From Pararge aegeria (lineage: Eukaryota; Arthropoda; Insecta; Lepidoptera; Nymphalidae), in contig NC_053181.1 of assembly GCF_905163445.1 (NCBI RefSeq), positions 21,550,001 to 21,614,000 on the forward strand: 64,000 nucleotides of DNA, read 5' to 3'. The translations under genes and the position numbers were made by a program. The notes below the pieces were generated by a model. The model worked only from the letters and a program-made list of their open reading frames with translations. It did no database searches and was not told where the DNA came from. Shown here one piece after another: positions 32,094 through 45,127 of this stretch (its first letter is position 1; each line of letters begins with the position of its first letter).

Positions 32094-34036
32094 TAATTTA
32101 TATTTATAAGTTTACGTCTATCAGAAGTGTGATAAGAAATAATAGTATGTGTATCCAAAAGAAAGCTTATCTCTATAAGTGGTATCTTCCAACAATCTTC
32201 AATCACTCTTCAATCTTCCTGAAATATAAGTAGGTACGACTATTTATTATAGTTGTATACACATAACTTAAATAGCGTAGTTTGTCTGAACGTAAGTCTA
32301 AGGCATATAAAATAGAGTAAGAAAATTTCGCTGGTGTATTAGAATTATTTTGAAAGTTGTGTAGGTTTATTAAAAATAACATCTCATTGATTTATATAGC
32401 ATAAAAAATCTAAACCGTAAGTGAACATACCTATCGCAGACGAAAAACTACGAAAATGCATAGTCAGACAGACCTTAGAGAGGTCTCAGCTCTCTAGTTC
32501 TCACATCTATATGTGAAGATTTAGGCATCTGATATAATCCCTTAATTTCAGCAGAAATCGTTATTTGCAGAGTTCAATAAACAACAATCAAGCTTTTGTC
32601 ATGAATTAAATTTAAAACCTTTTCCCCGTCTGTTAAAGGGACTTTTTTTGTAAAAAATTCTCGAGATAAACTGTCCATTAACCTCTTTCTTTACAGGGAC
32701 AATATTCCGACCGGGTGTCGGACATATTTTAAATTGTGCTTCATAAAAATTCGAATAAAAAAGATTTACAAATAAGATAACAGCTTTAAATGTGATTTTA
32801 ACGATTATTTTTTAAATATATATTGTTAGTGAAATTATGTAATTGCAAATGATTTGTATAATTTTTTTAATGTTTTTTTTTAGTCTTCTGGAGATCCTTA
32901 TCAGCCTAATAAGTTACACTCCGATAGATATATAAACATCATGAGTCGACTAACGCGACTATCTTATCTAAGTAAGTTTTCTAGCTGATTTCTAAGAATC
33001 TGTGTCCAAGCAAAACTCTTTCATATTATGGTATTCCAGTTGATGAATTATTTCCAATTTAGAATTATTTATTAGGTTTACTTACAAACACTTACACTAA
33101 TACAACCGTTTTTAAAATTTTAACTATTCTATTTAAGTGTTATGTTTTCTTAAAAGTAAACACAGCATATGAAAATATATAATAACACCATATAATGAAA
33201 AGAAAAGGCATTGCGAATGAGAATATAATAATTATTATGACATCCCCATGTCCCCCCTTTGCAATTAAAATAAAAGAATTTTCATGTCTTATACAGTTGA
33301 AGGTGCATTGTCTATATCTACTTATGTAAATTTCAAGCCTATGTTTATATTTACTTAGAAATTAATTTGTGACAAACGGAAAGCGTCATGTGATAAAATG
33401 GTTAATTTACAATTCTGGTAACGGAACTCTAAAAAAGTTTCCCCGCGAACAAAGTAAGGTATTAAATGGAGTGGGTTAATGAAGTTACGCCCCTCTGAAG
33501 GTGGTCTTTGCGAATGTAATAGACAATTTTATTTTCTATTACTTACGCCGTCGTTCTAACCAAGATTGGGTCATTTCGTAATAAAAAAAGAAACATTGTA
33601 TATTTTTTTTTTTTAAATAAAAACGCACGAGCATTGTCCGTCTAACAAAGTCTAATGAAACACCACCGATCACAAACAAACTATAAAGATATTCTCAGTT
33701 ATATACAGCATTTAAAAAAAAAAAACTAATGCTTGCCTGCGCATTAAAATTGGTGATGAACATGCAGAAAGGTTTTTGTAGTAAACATAAATATATATCT
33801 GTCTACGTCAAGATGAGTAAAGTCAAATGGGTCTACATACCAACGCTATTATTTCTTATTGCATGTTATAAGTTTGCTTAAATCCTGTGTTTTTTTTTTA
33901 TAAGAAATTTTCATACCACTATTAAAATGAAAGATTTTAAATCAAATATATTATGAGATCTAGTCTGAAATTTGCGGCTTGTAACCAGTAGGGGATATTA
34001 ATGATATGTTAATGCTCCGCGTTTGTGCCTGTTTTT
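32094..34036. other. Intronic sequence, nearly featureless
   Basis: GAAAGCTTATCTCTATAAGT near 32161-32195 resembles the LINE 3' UTR stem-loop (minus). The remainder is AT-rich with T and A runs and no recognisable gene. Confidence 0.4.
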
Positions 34037-34225
34037 GACGTGACAACGTCTTATAAATTGGTTTGCCGGGTGACACTTCAAGAAACCGCGTTACGCTCCG
34101 CTCACGTTATGCGCTCACAATGAGAGCGAGTGAGAGGCACGCGTCCCTTCCACTCGGGCATGGTTAGCCCGCCTAAGAGCGAGAGAGACAGACATAAAAA
34201 GTGAAAGGCACGCGTCCCTTTGTAG
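34037..34225. repeat. Probable transposon fragment with a repeated CACGCGTCCC motif
   Basis: Contains GTTACGCTCCGCTCACGTTA and GAGAGCGAGTGAGAGG, with the motif GGCACGCGTCCCTT at 34137-34150 and again at 34209-34222. The motif resembles a lepidopteran repeat I have seen; the class is not assigned. Confidence 0.35.
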
Positions 34226-34577
34226 TAAACGCTGTTTCATTGTACGCAAATGTATTGCAAGTTATTGTATGTATATTTGTATATAAATACGTATGTATGT
34301 GTAAAGGTAAAAATAAAATTTTGTTAATATGAAATTCAGTGCGAGATTCTTTGTATAAATAAATGTTTTAAATTGTTACTATTATTTCATCCTTCTTCCT
34401 ACTATACGAATGAATATTCACATTAAAATTATTTTACCACTCAAAGTCGTTGTCACGTAAAACTTTCGCCCGTATACCGACTTTACAGGCAACCAATTTT
34501 TTTTATACTACTGGAGTTGTCTGTCCCCAAGAAAACTGAAAGTATACGATGGTTGTAATAAACATCTTATTGGCGCT

Positions 34578-34672
34578 CTAGCTGATGACCGCAACTTCGT
34601 CCCCGTTGAATAGTTCCGGTGGGAAGCTCTGTACTTTATGTCCTTGCTAAATTTCATAGAAATCTATTTATT
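34578..34672 (+). mobile_element. RTE/Helitron-like fragment
   Basis: CTAGCTGATGACCGCAACTT, CGTCCCC and CTTGCTAAATTTCATAGAAA follow the pattern of the element at 21367 in its 5' region. Confidence 0.45.
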
Positions 34673-35365
34673 TGAAAAGAAAACACATTCACTTTTAAAT
34701 TTATATTATTAAGTATGGATAAACGAATGAGTATGTAAACTGTACATTTACATTATGTTTTCAAAAACATAAATCTTACATTAAGAGTTGTCTCTAGGAT
34801 ATCGCTGGGACAGGCATATATAATAAATACCTACATATGTTTTTCTGAAGTTCCATGTCATTGTCTCCTTAATTTTTATTTGCTTCAATAATAATATTGA
34901 GTACCTATCTTTCAAGCCACGTGGAAGATGACAATAGCAAAAACCTGGCATGTGCTACTCGTACTTGCTGATCGGGGATATAATCGTTCATCCCTGATAG
35001 AGGTAGCTGAATAAATTAGGTAGTATCGCAAAAAAACGCCTTTGTTACCGACCCCTGCCCAGTTCCGGGGAAAAAGGTAGTTACGGAGCTTTTATAGGCA
35101 GTTACTCGCGTTCCTATAAGATTACAACGTGACAGCCGCCTCGCGGGAAAAATCGGCTTATCGGCGCTACTGCCGCATTCATTTTTATGGAAATTGGACT
35201 TTGCGCCGAAGGTCATTACCGATATAATTAATGTTCGAAATTCGCGGACTATCTTATTTTTGCTAAATAGGATCTGACTTCGTTTTACAAGCTCTTGAAT
35301 CTACTTATTCCTTTGATATCTGTAGCTCCGTAGATATAAAATGGTACTGGCTACTGCATACATGT
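34673..35365. other. Intronic sequence with unique segment 35080-35230
   Basis: The segment 35080-35230 (GCCGCCTCGCGGGAAAAATC, TCGGCGCTACTGCCGCATTC) is mixed in composition and has no repeat partner. It is a candidate conserved non-coding element. Confidence 0.25.
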
Positions 35366-35640
35366 CGTAAGTCATGATGCAGTCAAAGATGTTAATGGGC
35401 TAACCTGTTACATGTTAAAGGGGTTACTCTTATCGATTTCTAGGCGACTAAATCAACGCTAAATAGCTTAGCGGCAAGTCTTTGTCGTTAGGGTGGTGGT
35501 AACTGGCCACGGACGAAGCCTCCGTCCAGACAAGAGAAAATTCAGAAATTATAATATCCCAAATTTCTCCTGCCGAAGATAGAACCTCGGACCTTTTTTT
35601 CTCAAAACAACAGCTTTTACCGCTGCGCCAGTGAGGTCTT
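35366..35640 (-). mobile_element. SINE-D, near full length
   Basis: Runs from ATGATGCAGTCAAAGATG through GCTTAGCGGCAAGTCTTTGT and GAAAATTCAGAAATTATAAT. It ends in the head (minus A box GACCTCACTGGCGCAGCGGT; B box region GAGGTTCTATCTTCGGC, degenerate). Confidence 0.8.
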
Positions 35641-36356
35641 CATAAAATCTGAGTAAAAAAATATGTCATGAATGATAATCTTTTTTTTAATAAACGATAT
35701 AAAAGATTCAGTGTTTTGCGATACACGAATTGCAAATAATTTAACGTGGACTCCTAAATCCCTAATTTCTTGTGACACTAAACTTGTAACTAAAAATCCG
35801 AAACACTTAAAATGCTTTCCGCGCCTCGAAGCTACAAATAATTGAATATTTTAATAACCATTTTTTTTTAACAGGGAGGTTAGGAATACCTCTTATTGCT
35901 TGCCGTATCTTTGAATATTCTGTGGCGAAAAACGAATATCTCACAACCCTGATTAATTTTCGGTGTGCATATTATGTCAAAAAATATGGTGTGTTAGATG
36001 AGAATACAACGGAGAATTAGGGCTGGAAAAATCATCCGTCACCAAAACGAAAACCCGTAAATTCGATATGCGTGTACCGGGGCTACATAAAGAGTGAGCA
36101 TATTGTTTACTTTCAGTAGTGCTATAGAGCGTGCTCGAGTAAGCCGGCGCGGCACCTAGGCAAGTTGTAGGCGTACGTGCCGCCGTGGCTAAAGTGCTAA
36201 TTTCAGCGACTTCCATCCTGCATAAAGCGAATATTGTCGTCGCCATGTTTTCAAACGTTGTCACGTTATTTCTTTTATGAAAAACTATAAATTCGGCTTT
36301 ATTAACATTGTAAATTGTCTACAGCGACGAATGCCATATAAAATGTATGCGCTTCT
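35641..36356. other. Intronic sequence, nothing recognised
   Basis: A mixed-composition patch at 36110-36250 covers a 95-codon minus frame without any domain. Confidence 0.35.
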
Positions 36357-36570
36357 GCCGGCCGATTGGCACAGTGGGCAGTGACTCTGCCTTCTCTTAT
36401 GCTGTGGGTTCGATTCCCTCAAGTGGAAAATGATTGTGAGATTAACATGTATGTTGCATATAAGTATTTATGTATATTATTCATATAAAATTTCTTCAGT
36501 CATCGTAGTACCTACTAGTTTTTACGTTTACTTTGGGCGTTGTGTGTATTGTCGTAGTGTATTTATTTTG
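36357..36570 (+). mobile_element. SINE-B, near full length
   Basis: Head CGGCCGATTGGCACAGTGGG and GGGTTCGATTCCCTCAAG; body ATAAGTATTTATGTATATTA; 3' end GTGTGTATTGTCGTAGTGTA and TTTA tail. Confidence 0.85.
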
Positions 36571-38866
36571 TTTTCTGGTTCATTAGCTCATTAGATCATG
36601 ATGGAACTTCAAAACTTAGGACATTTATCACCTGATATTGTTGCATTAGAATAAAATAACTTAGATAATATACTGGCTATAAAACGTTTTATGATAAGGC
36701 AAAATTAAAATATCATGAGGATCATTAAAAACACGAACGCCGTTTTTTCTTCAAATTAAACTGTATATATAGCTATATAGCTCTGAATGCAATTGGTTTT
36801 TGCAATCCATTAAGGAGTTTTTGAGTTCTGTAGCCCTCCTTCTCCAAAGGTCTTATCGGACCTTCACTGAATTTCATCAATATCATCATTACCGTTTTAT
36901 TTTCCCAATCCTGGACACATGTACACAGGAGGGAGGGAAGGGTGTAAAGCGTTCCATCCCACTATTCCGGCAATATTTTCGGCATAGATTTAATATATTA
37001 CTCGGTTTTTGTGATCACGCCACGCTTCTTATTTTCAAGACTTTTTTAATGTTGTGCATACCTAAATAAGAGTTAGGTGCTTCCTTCTTTTAATTCTTCC
37101 TTATACTTTCAAATGAAAAGAAAATGTATCATTATTAGTCGAGTTTTGACAGAAATAATAAGGAGTGACGTTGCAAAAATAATTCCAAATTAAAATCTCC
37201 TTTTAGAAGTCTGTTGAAAGGACGAGGTGTTTTTATTGCCGAATTTATTCCACGGCGCTACCGGTCGCATTTAATCTTATAGCATAATGAAAGGCTGGGA
37301 ATAAAAGTTCTTTAACAACCTCCTTAGCCGAAAATGTAAGGCCGTTACCAATATAAAGCTCCGGGTCGCTTTAAAATTCATGGTCTCATAAAAATGCTCA
37401 TGATTGCCGAACAAGCATAAAAGAATATTAGGACTTATTGTAATACCTACCTACTTCACAATGTACCTACACAATATAGTATCATTTCTTATTGATTTAT
37501 CCATTGCAAGAGACGCAAAAGATGTAAGATTTTTACTAAAAGGTCTGTCATGTTTTCTTTGAGACAGCAAACAGCGTCTTTAAATGCAGGAGATATTCTG
37601 ATTTTCTTTTAACTTTATTTACTTCTCTACTATTTTCCTAACTATTTAAATAATCTTCGCATTATTTATTTAATATCATCATTTAACATACAGCTTGGCC
37701 AATCTAGATAAGCGGACTGAGGTAAGATTCTTTGCAGCATTTGGATAACAATTGTATTATTAGCAACTGAAATTACAGCGCAACTTTCAGCCACTAGTTC
37801 AAAATCCGTTTGAAAGCATGATCCGCACATCTTTAGTTACGAATTATCCTCAGAATAAATCTAGCTTTCTTGAAAGCAGTTGTGTTAATTAAATATTCAG
37901 TTCTATGTGTCAAGTGACATGGATATTATTGACCTGTTTTTGTACAAAGAAAGCAACTTAAAACATTTATTTTTATTGCTTTATCATTTTCTTCCAAGTA
38001 GGCACTGCGCAGATGTACAGATATAAAATCTCTGGCTCTGATATAACATTAATGGTGTATTTATTCTTTAATTTTGTAAAAGGGTTTAAACACTATAAAA
38101 CTTGTTTCACAAAATTACTGCACGATAACTTCAAAGTATTAGCGGTATAGTTTCGTATGAGCCATTAAAGTCTAGCACCTTATTGTAAAGTAACTTAGTA
38201 GTTACAGTTTCATCACTTTCGAATTGAGTCGTGTGTTCTTAGCCTAAAAGACGATGCTTAAGACTATCGGCTTAACGTGATGAATGAATGACCACACTTT
38301 TGTTATAGGTACACCAAAGAAAAAAGTAGTTACAGAAATATAATAGATTACAATTTGGTGACCATTCGCAATTTATCCCAGGCAAACAAAGACGCAAAAG
38401 GAAAAAAAACATAAGAAAAGAGTTACCTAAATGGTAATGGTGGAATAAGTTATATATACATTACACAAATATATAAATAATAAGGCAAGAAAAATAAATG
38501 CCACTTTCCAAGGTCCATCCAGTTATAAAACTGCTTTACTCGTATCTTAATTAAAGAATGCAATCGATTGATTTGTGCTGTCGCAACCAGGCCACAGCAC
38601 CATCAGATAGAGAGATAATTAGAATCGATAAATGCCTACGATGAACCACAGTGTGTACTTACGTTCGAAATAGCAATTATAATTGTTAATTCCGTCTGTG
38701 TAGCACACAAAGCGTTGATGACGTCACTAACGCTGCATTTCGGCTGATAACTGAACCGTTACCTTTGCCCCCGGCTTTTATTTTACTGCAGCAGAGTAAC
38801 AGATATAAAGTCAAATTCGTCAAACGAAGTTCCATAACTTGTTGTGTTAGGAGTTAAATTTCTTTA
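36571..38866. other. Intronic sequence; unique segment 37190-37420
   Basis: The part 37190-37420 (CACGGCGCTACCGGTCGCAT, GCCGTTACCAATATAAAGCT) is of mixed composition without repeat partners and is a candidate conserved non-coding element. No genes were seen in the rest. Confidence 0.3.
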
Positions 38867-39095
38867 TTTTTTTATTCCACTACAAATTAGCCCCTGACTG
38901 CAATCCCACCTGGTAGTAAGTGGTGGGAAGTGACTAAGATGGTAGCAGGCTAACCTGTTAGGGAGTATGGGAGACTAATTTGTTACTATGCGACAGCGCA
39001 CCGAAACCCTAAATCGCTTAGCGGCACGATTTTGTCGGTTAGATGGTAAATAACCAAGACCAAAGCCTCCCACCAGACAAAACACTGTCTGGAGT
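38867..39095 (-). mobile_element. SINE-D 3' part
   Basis: TTTTTATTCCACTACAAATT, TGACTGCAATCCCACCTGGT, GGCTAACCTGTTAGGGAGTA, CGCTTAGCGGCACGATTTTG and GCCTCCCACCAGACAA. The head is missing. Confidence 0.85.
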
Positions 39096-40064
39096 CGTCA
39101 GGAAAGTAAAAAAAAACTTTTTGCATTTCCATACGAGCTATTTGGTTCCGGATTTGTTTCCATCATATGAGTTAGTTAAATGTGACTTTTTCTGATTGTC
39201 AGTGGAACTAATAACTTCTTATATTTTTGAATGAATGCCCTTTAACGTTTTTAATGCAAAAGCTTGCAGAGCTTGTTGCACTTGACGGCGATAGAGCCTA
39301 TTGAAAACCGATAATAAGGTTATTGTTCGAGCGCAAGTGCCTTAAATGTACTCAGGTTAGATGTGGCAGGAAACATGGACGCCGAAATAGTGTCACACTT
39401 TCGCTTTTTATCAGGAACATGGATAAAAAAAGGAGATCGATTGGATGTCGAACACATGTCAACGTTTCCGAGATTGCACTGTTTATAGTAACCGGTAATT
39501 TGTTTATATTCATATTACAACATTTATTCTTTATTTAAGATATTACTTCTAATTACTTTGATTAAGAGAATTCAGGACAAACTTCGACTACTTTGTGAAA
39601 CTCAAAAAGATTGAATACAGAAATAATCTGAGTCTTAGATTTATTTGAAAGTTACACTGTATGCATAAGGAATTAACAAAAAAGGCAATGTCAAAATTTC
39701 GTATCGAGAAGTTTGTCTTGACCGCACAGTAAGACCGACCAGTAAATAAAGATCGCAGGTTGAAAGCTACCCACCTGTTTTATAAATATTTCAGCAAATA
39801 ACTAAGTTAGTTGGAAACTAATCGCGGTTAGGGCCACATCCAACAAAACGGCTTCAAAGTTAGGATTTTAACGCAAATAAGAACTTTGGTGTGCGCTCTA
39901 CACAACCCAGTTCGTATTCAGTTCATAAATGAGTAATGATATTATGTTATTAAGCATAATATTATCACAGGCCTTTTTGAACTCCACAATCATGTTATTA
40001 AAAATAATTTTGAACAGATATCTTAATGATAATCACAATTTAATTCCAATAACTTTTCTTTTTG
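39096..40064. other. Intronic sequence, nothing recognised
   Basis: A 71-codon plus frame at 39323 has no domain. Confidence 0.4.
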
Positions 40065-40265
40065 TAAGTCAAAGTCAAAGTCGAAGTCAAATATTTCTTA
40101 TTCAAATAGGCACATAGATGGCACTTTTGATGCGTACATTTCATGTAAAATGTGACATAGAAGTGAGTTGATGGCGATAACTAAATTGGTCTACTAAAAA
40201 CTACAGCTACGAGGGTTCCAAACGCGCCCTGGTCTACAAGTTTCGTGTAAACAATAGTTGAAATC
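40065..40265 (-). repeat. Repeat E, 3' part
   Basis: The minus strand carries CTTGTAGACCAGGGCGCGTT and TGGAACCCTCGTAGC, then GCATCAAAAGTGCCATCTAT, GTGCCTATTTGAATAAG and a GACTTTGACTTTGACTT end. Confidence 0.75.
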
Positions 40266-40748
40266 ATCTGTTTAAAGTAGTTTAATTAATTAATGACTGC
40301 TTTCAACAAATATGGTACATTTGAATATTATATAATAATATTTTAGTTTTACTAAAATTATTTACAAAATAATAGCATAATGTACCACATTTTGAAGGTA
40401 CAAAAATGGTTTAATTACTTACTTACTTCTGTTAGAAATCTGGAATTGAAATAAACTCTTTTATTGTTTTTGTCAAAAAAAAAATAATTTTTATTCGACA
40501 ATCACTTTATTTAACTATTATTTTAGAAATGAATATGGCGGGTAACAGACAAACGTTACCATTTTTTTACATAACTATAAAATTTCTCGCATACGTCGAT
40601 AAAGAAGAATCCCTATGTGAATATTATATTAATAATTAAGTAAATACTCGATAACATCATCCAAAATTGTGCATTGTATTTCAGAGTAAACGAACACTGA
40701 AGTTTAATTTGTCCAAAAAGGTGATCAGAAAAATGGACAGTCCCAAAA

Positions 40749-40777
40749 AAAATTAAACAGTAAAACTGTTTAATTTT
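40749..40777. repeat. Perfect hairpin, 13-bp arms, 3-nt loop
   Basis: AAAATTAAACAGT, loop AAA, then its exact complement. Another small hairpin, TGGTCGGTA-CATA-TACCGACCA, lies about 60 bp on. Confidence 0.85.
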
Positions 40778-40914
40778 GTATAATTAATTAACATTAACAG
40801 TTTAATTATTATGATGTCAATACCGATACCGAAAGATTGGTCGGTACATATACCGACCATTATTTTACGTGGTATACTGAGTTAGTACGTTGTCATTATT
40901 TTAGTTGATACACA

Positions 40915-41278
40915 CATGTACATACATCCATACACTTTCAAATAAAAAAAGAATTATTAAAATCGGCTCAAATTAACGGAGCTATGAAGTAAAATTGATA
41001 AAAAATTTCATCCCATTTCCCGAAGGAAACTTATTGTTTATCGGGATATAAAGTCTCTTATATATTGATCCGGTTTATCAGCTACCACTATACCAAATAT
41101 TATTTAAATCCATTCTGTAGTTTTCACGTAATGCCCGGACAGACACACAGACAAAAATTAAATTAAAATCTGTTTTGAACTCAGTATCGATTATAAAGCA
41201 TCCGTCGGTAATTTTTTTTTAAATATATTAAATGTACAGAAATCTTCCAGTTACAGTTCTATTATAAGTATAGATGGT
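40915..41278 (+). mobile_element. Non-LTR retroelement 3' region
   Basis: GTAGTTTTCACGTAATGCCC, GGACAGACACACAGACAAAA, ACTCAGTATCGATTATAAAG and TATTATAAGTATAGAT form a 3' region typical of a widespread lepidopteran retroelement. The left edge is uncertain. Confidence 0.6.
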
Positions 41279-41639
41279 ATGCCCATAGAGCAATTTGAAC
41301 AACGTTTGTCGAGCTTGATGTCTAAAATTGTAGCATTTTGCTTGCCGCAGTGGGAACTCCACTTGAACGCGTTGATGCAAAGTGCCAAAATGTCTACAGA
41401 TGATTCTTTGGTCTTATATTATAATGGGCAATCATAGCGACTGGCCAAAACGCTTAAAAACTTGAGAATAAAATTTCATGATTAAAAACTAATTAAGTAC
41501 GAGAGTACAACTCAAAACACAACTCGAAATACTAACTCAGAGTTTTATTTCACGACTACCTACAGTAGGAATGTAAGTTTTTAAGGGTTCGTGTGTGCAT
41601 GTATGTGAGTTCTTGTACACAGTACTCGGCTGATCTGCT

Positions 41640-41792
41640 TAGCCCTATCTTTCGAGGGGACTAGGGCACGCACCTAAAACTGTTCGGAGTTATGTGCATT
41701 TTTATGTGCACATGGCCAGCGTGTTGGACTGACAGACTTAATCCTTTTCATACTGAGAAGAGGCCCGTGCTCTGCGGTGGGTTATGATGACT
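41640..41792 (+). mobile_element. SINE-A, internally deleted
   Basis: CGCACCTAAAACTGTTCGGA and GTTATGTGCATTTTTATGTG join directly to GCCAGCGTGTTGGACTGACA, TTAATCCTTTTCATACTGAG and GGCCCGTGCTCTGCGGTGGG. The central CAACGGTGAAGG block is lost. Confidence 0.7.
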
Positions 41793-42968
41793 CAGGGACT
41801 TTAAAAAACAATATGGCAGCTACATGGCGCCATTTTTGAATGCGATAATTTGTTCGTTTAGTTTAACTGCCATCTGTTTCGTCATGTTCAGCCCTCCGAT
41901 GTATTGGTAGCCAGTTTCTACGATTACGCTCTAATTGTTTCTTAATAAAGTAGCTGACCCACGCCACTTCATCTGCGCTAAACGATTTCCAATTTTATTT
42001 CCAAAAGCAAAAAAATATTAGAGTAAAATACTTCAATTAGTAAAAGTAATGTGTTTGAAACCCAAACTTTTACATAGTAAGATAATAGTATTTTTCAATA
42101 ATATTACGTATAATATACATAATATTGAACCTTCTAGAGACACATATCCAAGATATCAACAATTAAACAATAATAACAATGACGAATTAAACTCGGAGGT
42201 CTGGTTCACTTGATCAGAAAGCAAAAACTTCCTATCCGCTCCGACATTTAGTAAGTTCCTTGGTTATGTTGGTAACGCAATAAACTGTGTCCGGGCGGTC
42301 CGGGCGGTAACGAGCGCGCATCGAGGCGTTAACGAGGAGGGGGCAAATGCATGAACGAATACTATCGCCAACGGACCTGGCCTTGTCAGTATCGGTCCTT
42401 TAGATAATATTAAAAATTGCGAATACATTTTTTTTTTACACTGAACCGGTGGTAGAATCACTACAAACAGGTAAACCTATTTGAAATAAAGATATTTGAA
42501 TTCAGATACAAAAGACTATTTGAATTGTGTAGGTTTTTTACCTTAACAATAGTTGAACTAAGTGAATGTTACTCGTCAAAGCCAAAGAGAAAATAGCGAA
42601 GTTAAAGCGGATAAAGTAGTTACATGAATTCACCTCATGACTCGTTGATAGTCTAATGACAAAGCTCGCAACACTTCATCCGCGCAAATTGTACTGAATG
42701 TAGCTCCCGGGGGACAGAAGTTAAATTAAACGCCGAAACTGCTCCGCCCGTGTCAACCTCACCGCACTGTGAAATAGGCCTTATACGTTATACTTGAACA
42801 CAAAACTTTATAATGTTAACAACTGCCTAAAACTCGCAAAGTTCCTTACCTAATATCGAAAAATGGTACTCTTATGGCACAGTATAAAGAAGATTTATAC
42901 AGCAGTTTTCTGTAGATATTGTGTCGTACGAGGCGACTAAAGAAATATATATATTGTTTTTATTTATT
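41793..42968. other. Intronic sequence with short CG-rich patch
   Basis: A Helitron-like scrap (CTGACCCACGCCACTTCATC) is at 41953-41980. GTCCGGGCG occurs twice in tandem at 42289-42307, followed by GTAACGAGCGCGCATCGAGG. No gene. Confidence 0.35.
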
Positions 42969-43352
42969 ACTAGCGTACCCAGCCCGCTTCGCCGGTCTAG
43001 ATTTTGCTTTATTTTATTTAAACAATAAACTTACATCATTAAGTTTTTAAATTAAGTCTCATAATATATTAAATCATTTATTTCTCTCCGTATTTATTAT
43101 CTTCTATTCTCTTCTCGAGCGGGTGAAGATCATTATCTACACCCATGTACACCCAACAATAGAATATCATCATAGTAAATAAAAGCTGTATTTGACAGTT
43201 CAAAAATAGGAGTGCTCCGATCGTCACCAAACTTGACAGGATTACTCGCCAGGTCAATCCAGAGATTCCCTGAAAGTTTCATTAAAATCGGTCCAGCCTT
43301 TTCGGAGCCTATACGGAACATACACACTTTCTCTTTTATATGTATAGATTTA
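42969..43352 (+). mobile_element. RTE-like short element
   Basis: Starts ACTAGCGTACCCAGCCCGCT and TCGCCGG. It ends GGTCAATCCAGAGATTCCCT, TCATTAAAATCGGTCCAGCC, TTTTCGGAGCCTATACGG and TATATGTATAGATT. Same design as 23893-24080. Confidence 0.65.
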
Positions 43353-43391
43353 TGTACCATACAATGTGGATGAGAACATTTGATACATGAA

Positions 43392-43452
43392 GTGTAAAAA
43401 GGAAAGCCTATCTCTATGAGAGATCTCTTCCAGCTACTTCAGGATGTGAGTA
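43392..43452 (-). mobile_element. LINE 3' UTR fragment
   Basis: Minus strand: GTAGCTGGAAGAGATCTCTC and ATAGAGATAGGC, the stem-loop motif shared with 30170-30230 and, more distantly, 54540. Confidence 0.5.
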
Positions 43453-45127
43453 AAAAGATTTTATTGTGGTATAAGTCAAATAAAGGTACAATATTATACT
43501 AAATGATAACTACTAAAATATGCGATATATCTAAATATTAACAAGATTCTGCATACTAACTAATAACTTCTGCATACTAACGAATATAATAATTGGATGA
43601 AAATAAAGTTTAGTCCTGATGTTATGAAGGCTATAATATATTATATGAATGCTTGGTGAAAAATTCGATTTGAGAAGTCTTTACTCTATTTATTTGCTGG
43701 TCTTTCATGGAAATCAAACCAAAAACCTCGTAATCCATAGTTGAACATACAAACATCTTCTAAATGAGGCAGTTTTCCTGTTATAAAAAACTTTGAAGGG
43801 TTTTTGAGATCATGCTTTCATGCATGTATGAAGTGCACCCCACTAAATTAATAAGATTCAATATTAAAATCAGTTAGCAAATACGCTGGAGCTAAAATAT
43901 TTTTTTTTTGGAAAACTAACAACAGAAAATAAATTGTTACAATGGATAAACTTAATTATAGATCTTACACAAGCCAATAAAGTTTTCACTATTAATTAAA
44001 ATTATCATGAGTTTGGTTTAATTATATATAAGTAACTTATACTAAGTAATACTAGTTGCAATAAGTTAATAACGCAAAAAAGATTGCTCATTGACAAAAA
44101 GTTAATCTAAGAAAGAAAAAACACACATTCAAGTGCATTTTTTGATAGCAGATACAAACTTTCCATACTTATAATAAAATTGGTCTATATGTTGATACTT
44201 ATTATTGTAAATATCACATGTTTAAAGGTATATTCGTTTAAAGGTCGATGAACCGATGTATCGAACACTCCATATTACATGATACTTCCTGACTTTGATG
44301 ATTTTTAACGTTTTCATTTTAATCGTGGACTTTTTACAGACCAAACCTAAGTATCCATACCTATGTCATATTATCTTTTTAAAATTCATTCAATTTATAT
44401 GCAGTTAATAAGCTTACTTTAGCTAATAAGTTTACTTATTTTGCTAAGAATTCATAATTATTTGTGTGTGATGATATGACCAGTAAACTTGACCTTCTTA
44501 ATTTTAATTTTTTTTGAAAACTACGTTTGGTCACTTAATTATAAAAGGTTTACGTGTGCTGTCACTAACGTCTTTGTACGTACTATCAAGCTCTAAAACT
44601 TTTCTCTCATCCATAAGGCAGCGTCCGAGGAGAAGTTTTCATTCGACTGTTTTTTCTCTCTCTATCTAAAAAGTCTTTTTAGTTTTCAGGTTAATATAGT
44701 AGTTTCTGACACTCACAAATATTGTGGCTTTCTAATGGTGAGTGAACTTTCGAAATCAGTTTAAAGATCAGAGAATACCCTTATAACCTTACAAACTCAC
44801 AAACTCTACTTCTTTGTAATATTAATTATTATATTCGCGAACTATTAAGGGTTGGCTTTTAAGGTTATGCTTTTATGCATGTATGCAATGCAAAAGATTC
44901 ATCACTATTCGTACGCCAAACCAACGTAATTGTTTAACTTTTTATATAGTGATAGTTTACGGATGCAAATGTACCTGGTGGTAAGTGGAAGTGGTTTCCA
45001 TCGACCTGAGGCATGGGTATTAGCCGTCATGTACCTGAAATTACACTGGCTGGCCCTTCAGCTTTGTCACAAATAGCTCTACTACTAATAAAGCATATCA
45101 AATCACTAGTTATTTCTCACTATATCA
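43453..45127. other. Intronic sequence, nothing recognised
   Basis: AT-rich. Short similar words (ATGCTTT(C/T)ATGCATGTATG) recur at about 43813 and 44868, too short to define a repeat. Confidence 0.4.
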
